Source: Candidatus Melainabacteria bacterium (lineage in GTDB: Bacteria > Cyanobacteriota > Vampirovibrionia > Obscuribacterales > Obscuribacteraceae). From it: a DNA stretch of 64,000 nucleotides. The stretch is from NCBI GenBank assembly GCA_003151275.1, contig PLXC01000101.1, forward strand, positions 1-64,000, in the 5' to 3' direction. The notes below the pieces were generated by a model. It made no database searches, was not told the DNA's origin, and saw only the letters and a program-made list of their open reading frames with translations. The stretch's first letter is position 1. Each line of letters begins with the position of its first letter. The position numbers and the translations under genes are program-made. Below are positions 61,682-64,000 of the stretch, piece by piece.

Positions 61682-63457
61682 TCACGAACGTGGTCCGAGT
61701 GATCTGCCAAACATGTCCACGAAGGCACTGTTCATCGGCGTTTCCTTGATGAATGATGGATCGAGCAGATAAAGCTTCCCGTTCTCGAAACGCATGTTTC
61801 CTAGATTCCAATCAACAGATATGCCGTTTCTTTGGAGAGTATCGCCCATCTCGTAATATTGCCGTCTGACGCTTTCTTTGTCTGCTGGTGATAGTTCGCC
61901 AGATATAAGCTGAAACTTCAGGTTGTCACCGTCTCCGACTTTCTCAATAACCAGTGCTGGCTGTCCGTCTGCGGTGGTGCCATGATCATAGATTTTTGGT
62001 ACCCTGACACCAATCGATTCGAGCCTTGTGTACATCGCTCTTTTTTGAGCCGCATCGACTGATTTGTCGTAATAAATTTTGGTGACTGTGCTATTTTTGT
62101 TGTCGTAGATGTCACCCTCGCCTTCGCCTTTGGCAAGCAAACTAGCGGGTCGCGGTATGTTGTTGTTGGCTGGAGGTAGCGAATCTATGCCACCATATTC
62201 GATATTAGGACGTTCCTTACCGTTCGATGCAACAAAGCGTTGGAAGGCAAGCTCCGTGTCTTGCAGATATGTTTGTCCGTCGTGCGATTGACCTTGGGCC
62301 ACTTGTGTGTCGATATTTCCAGCATTTGATCGCGCCCCCGTCTCGGCGGCAATCTTCGCTTCGATCTGTCGAGCGTTCAGTTCTGTTTGCAGGTGCGTGG
62401 AGAAGAACAGATCTTTTGCTTCGGCCGTTTTACCTGAATTCAGCAAAGTAGCAGCCTGATCGTACTTGGCGATGACTTCGGGATCCTTGGCTGCCTGCAG
62501 ATGGAATAGTTCATGACCGAGCCGGGCTGCGTTTGGTGTTGTTCCTTGAAGTTCAACGACTTTGGTGGATAGATTTGCTGCGTCAGCCGAAGCTCCAGTT
62601 TGTACACGCGACCATGAATTTTTACCGACTAAGTCACTGAAGGTTTTCGAAGTAGTGAAATCTTGCTGTACGCCCAAGTAACGATCGATAGGCACTCCGC
62701 GACCAAGAGAATGGTTAACACCATCCACAGCCTTAAGAAGAGCATGCTGCGTCGGTGGCAAGGCAACATTGAGAATGGCTCCGCTAATCCCTGCTTGGGC
62801 GTACTGATCGAATGTAGGGAGCTTTTGTTCTGATACCAGATGCGATACTGTTTGTCCGGCTTCGGCTCCTGCAAAGCCAATCGCCGCACGCTTGCCAATC
62901 TGACCGGCAAAATTGAAATTCTTGCCAAATCCATTGCCGTACTCAAACACGCTGAACATCGAAGCGCCTGCCAGGGCGTTGCCGAGTCGGGTTTCGCCCT
63001 GTCCAGGATCTCGCATGCCATCATAGATACCGGCACCGGCAATTTGAGCTATCTTGCCATTTTGGAAAATTTGAGCTGTCTTTCCTTCCACTCCTAGAGC
63101 TTCGCCGCTAAAGCGCATAGCCCCTCCGGTAACTCGACCGGCGACAATATAGGGTGCGATGGCTCCCAGACCACCCGAGATTCCTTGCGCCAACCACTGC
63201 GCCGACAAAAATTGAGCTTTCGGCACTTCGAATAATCCTGCCTCCGGCAAGAGTGGGTTCTTTGCAGAGTGTCCTGTTAATTCATTGGTCGTGCTGGCAA
63301 TGGCGTTCCACGGTGTGAGAATCGCGGAGTTCACCAGAGGCTTGGCGACGTTGTCCGTGGTCCAACCGAGAGCATCACTTAGCAAATTGCTCGAAGTTGT
63401 ATGGACCGCCAAAGCTGACGGGCTATCCGTGGAAGGTCTATCAGTCGCATTGCCCAT
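61682..63457 (-). CDS. Multidomain protein with HExxH and kinase-like domains
   Basis: 591 residues. Residues about 80-260 are Gly/Ala-rich with hydrophobic stretches. HELFH at 315-319 (LGHELFHLQ) is a zinc-metalloprotease signature. From about 440 the sequence resembles a protein-kinase-like fold: VTKIYYDKSVD, PALVIEKVGDG, then VDWNLGN, where Asp and Asn are five apart as in HRDxxxxN, and LYLLDPSF as the metal-binding Asp. So it may carry a peptidase-like and a phosphotransferase-like module; neither is proven. No signal peptide is visible. It is the second gene of a minus-strand pair after the DUF2339 gene. It resembles effector-like proteins, which is inference. Confidence 0.65.
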   Translation of the reverse strand: MGNATDRPSTDSPSALAVHTTSSNLLSDALGWTTDNVAKPLVNSAILTPWNAIASTTNELTGHSAKNPLLPEAGLFEVPKAQFLSAQWLAQGISGGLGAIAPYIVAGRVTGGAMRFSGEALGVEGKTAQIFQNGKIAQIAGAGIYDGMRDPGQGETRLGNALAGASMFSVFEYGNGFGKNFNFAGQIGKRAAIGFAGAEAGQTVSHLVSEQKLPTFDQYAQAGISGAILNVALPPTQHALLKAVDGVNHSLGRGVPIDRYLGVQQDFTTSKTFSDLVGKNSWSRVQTGASADAANLSTKVVELQGTTPNAARLGHELFHLQAAKDPEVIAKYDQAATLLNSGKTAEAKDLFFSTHLQTELNARQIEAKIAAETGARSNAGNIDTQVAQGQSHDGQTYLQDTELAFQRFVASNGKERPNIEYGGIDSLPPANNNIPRPASLLAKGEGEGDIYDNKNSTVTKIYYDKSVDAAQKRAMYTRLESIGVRVPKIYDHGTTADGQPALVIEKVGDGDNLKFQLISGELSPADKESVRRQYYEMGDTLQRNGISVDWNLGNMRFENGKLYLLDPSFIKETPMNSAFVDMFGRSLGPRS

Positions 63458-63460
63458 TGT

Positions 63461-63504
63461 GTAATTGGGCCACTGAAAGGTGCCGCTTTCAATGGGGCAA
63501 TTAC
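63461..63504 (-). other. Long hairpin directly before the 63457 start
   Basis: GTAATTG/CAATTAC closes a stem with two small internal loops; the inner part pairs CTGAAAG with CTTTCA. It ends three bases before ATG 63457. No Shine-Dalgarno sequence is seen upstream. Confidence 0.5.
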
Positions 63505-63517
63505 GAAGGGTGGGTGG

Positions 63518-64000
63518 CTAATCTATTCGCGCCAGCGTCTCATTCATCCTGGCGTAGGCTAGAGAGGCCATCAGGAGTACAATCCCGGCACCGATGAAGG
63601 ACATAATGCGATAGATTGTTTCAACGCTCGCAAGTTCAACGAAAAGAAGTCTTGCAATTACCAGTCCCAGAATAACCAGTCCAGAGACGCGCAGCACCTT
63701 GTTTCTTTGCTGGAAACCCCAACCTAAAACGGCCACGCCTTGCAGTGTTAATGCGATAGACAACCAATGCGTCGGTATTTGTTGGAATAACAAAATCGAC
63801 GTGGTAGCGGTGCCGAGCACTGCGTAATAGTGTTCGATAGAATGTTCGGACTGATAGCGAGGATCATTTTTCAGGCTAGTGAACAGGGCACTAAGAGCGT
63901 ATTGTTCAACGATCAGACCTGCCGTTGCCAACGTGTGCCAGTTATTCAAGAACAATGTCTGGCAGATTAATTGACTGCCGATTATTCCAACGTGAGCAAG
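63518..64000 (-). CDS. DUF2339 membrane protein, C-terminal part (5' incomplete)
   Basis: The frame is open through the window edge, giving at least 160 residues. It ends with the DUF2339 hallmark: LSIALTLQGVAVLGWGFQQRNKVLRVSGLVIL, VELASVETIYRIMSFIGAGIVLLMASLAYAR. About five TM helices are visible. The ATG/TTG at 63955 is internal. It precedes the zincin/kinase gene by 60 bp. Confidence 0.85.
   Translation of the reverse strand, partial: LAHVGIIGSQLICQTLFLNNWHTLATAGLIVEQYALSALFTSLKNDPRYQSEHSIEHYYAVLGTATTSILLFQQIPTHWLSIALTLQGVAVLGWGFQQRNKVLRVSGLVILGLVIARLLFVELASVETIYRIMSFIGAGIVLLMASLAYARMNETLARID

Overview
The window looks like chromosomal DNA of a free-living, heterotrophic Gram-negative-type bacterium with moderate G+C (roughly half). 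My best guess is a non-photosynthetic relative of cyanobacteria (Vampirovibrionia/Melainabacteria, Obscuribacterales-like). This is inference from three things: several Ser/Thr kinases that begin with a Cys-rich CxxC...C.(N/H)DGT module, many secreted TPR proteins (one with a TonB-type C-terminus), and many small membrane proteins. There is no photosynthesis gene, CRISPR array, insertion sequence, phage module or rRNA operon. UGA is used as an ordinary stop by many genes.

Layout. 1-7.3 kb: a cluster of CTGTCGACAG palindromes, a TPR/TonB-C protein, a 1.2-kb-residue TPR protein and two secreted proteins lying between a 17-bp direct repeat and a decayed tRNA-Arg(ACG)-like sequence. 7.6-10.1 kb: an unknown gene, tRNA-Leu, and kinase 1. 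10.4-17.4 kb: phosphoketolase, glycogen phosphorylase (coupled) and a membrane-embedded spermidine-synthase-like protein. 17.5-21 kb: a thioredoxin-like gene interrupted by an in-frame UGA (candidate selenoprotein), a PDZ protein and a sensor histidine kinase. 21-26.3 kb: repeat-rich spacer, nucleotidase, acetyltransferase, ArnT-type glycosyltransferase and kinase 2. 26.4-31 kb: tRNA-Lys, tRNA-Arg, DUF429 protein, and a protease-like/DUF4388/DUF4384 pair. 31-32.1 kb: three very short single-span membrane proteins and a lipoprotein. 32.2-41.1 kb: class V aminotransferase plus YheT-type hydrolase, a GntR/FCD regulator with AT-rich dyads, a FAD amine oxidase-like protein, putrescine aminotransferase (PatA) and an OtsA-type trehalose-6-phosphate synthase. 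41.4-48.5 kb: HEAT-like proteins, hemerythrin and other stress-type small proteins, a GT4 glycosyltransferase and an UMF1-type transporter. 48.6-57 kb: kinase 3, secreted proteins, a phosphatase, a deoxyhypusine-synthase-like enzyme, MerC and a DUF900 hydrolase. 57-64 kb: TPR protein, EF-hand operon, a zincin plus kinase-fold protein, and the end of a DUF2339 protein.

Themes. Storage-carbon use (glycogen phosphorylase, phosphoketolase, trehalose synthase), polyamine chemistry (PatA, FAD oxidase, DHS-like enzyme, spermidine-synthase fold) and Ser/Thr-kinase signalling recur. The observations most worth checking are the UGA-containing thioredoxin-like gene with a SECIS-like hairpin, the zincin/kinase-fold protein, the protease fold split by DUF4388, and the microprotein cluster.
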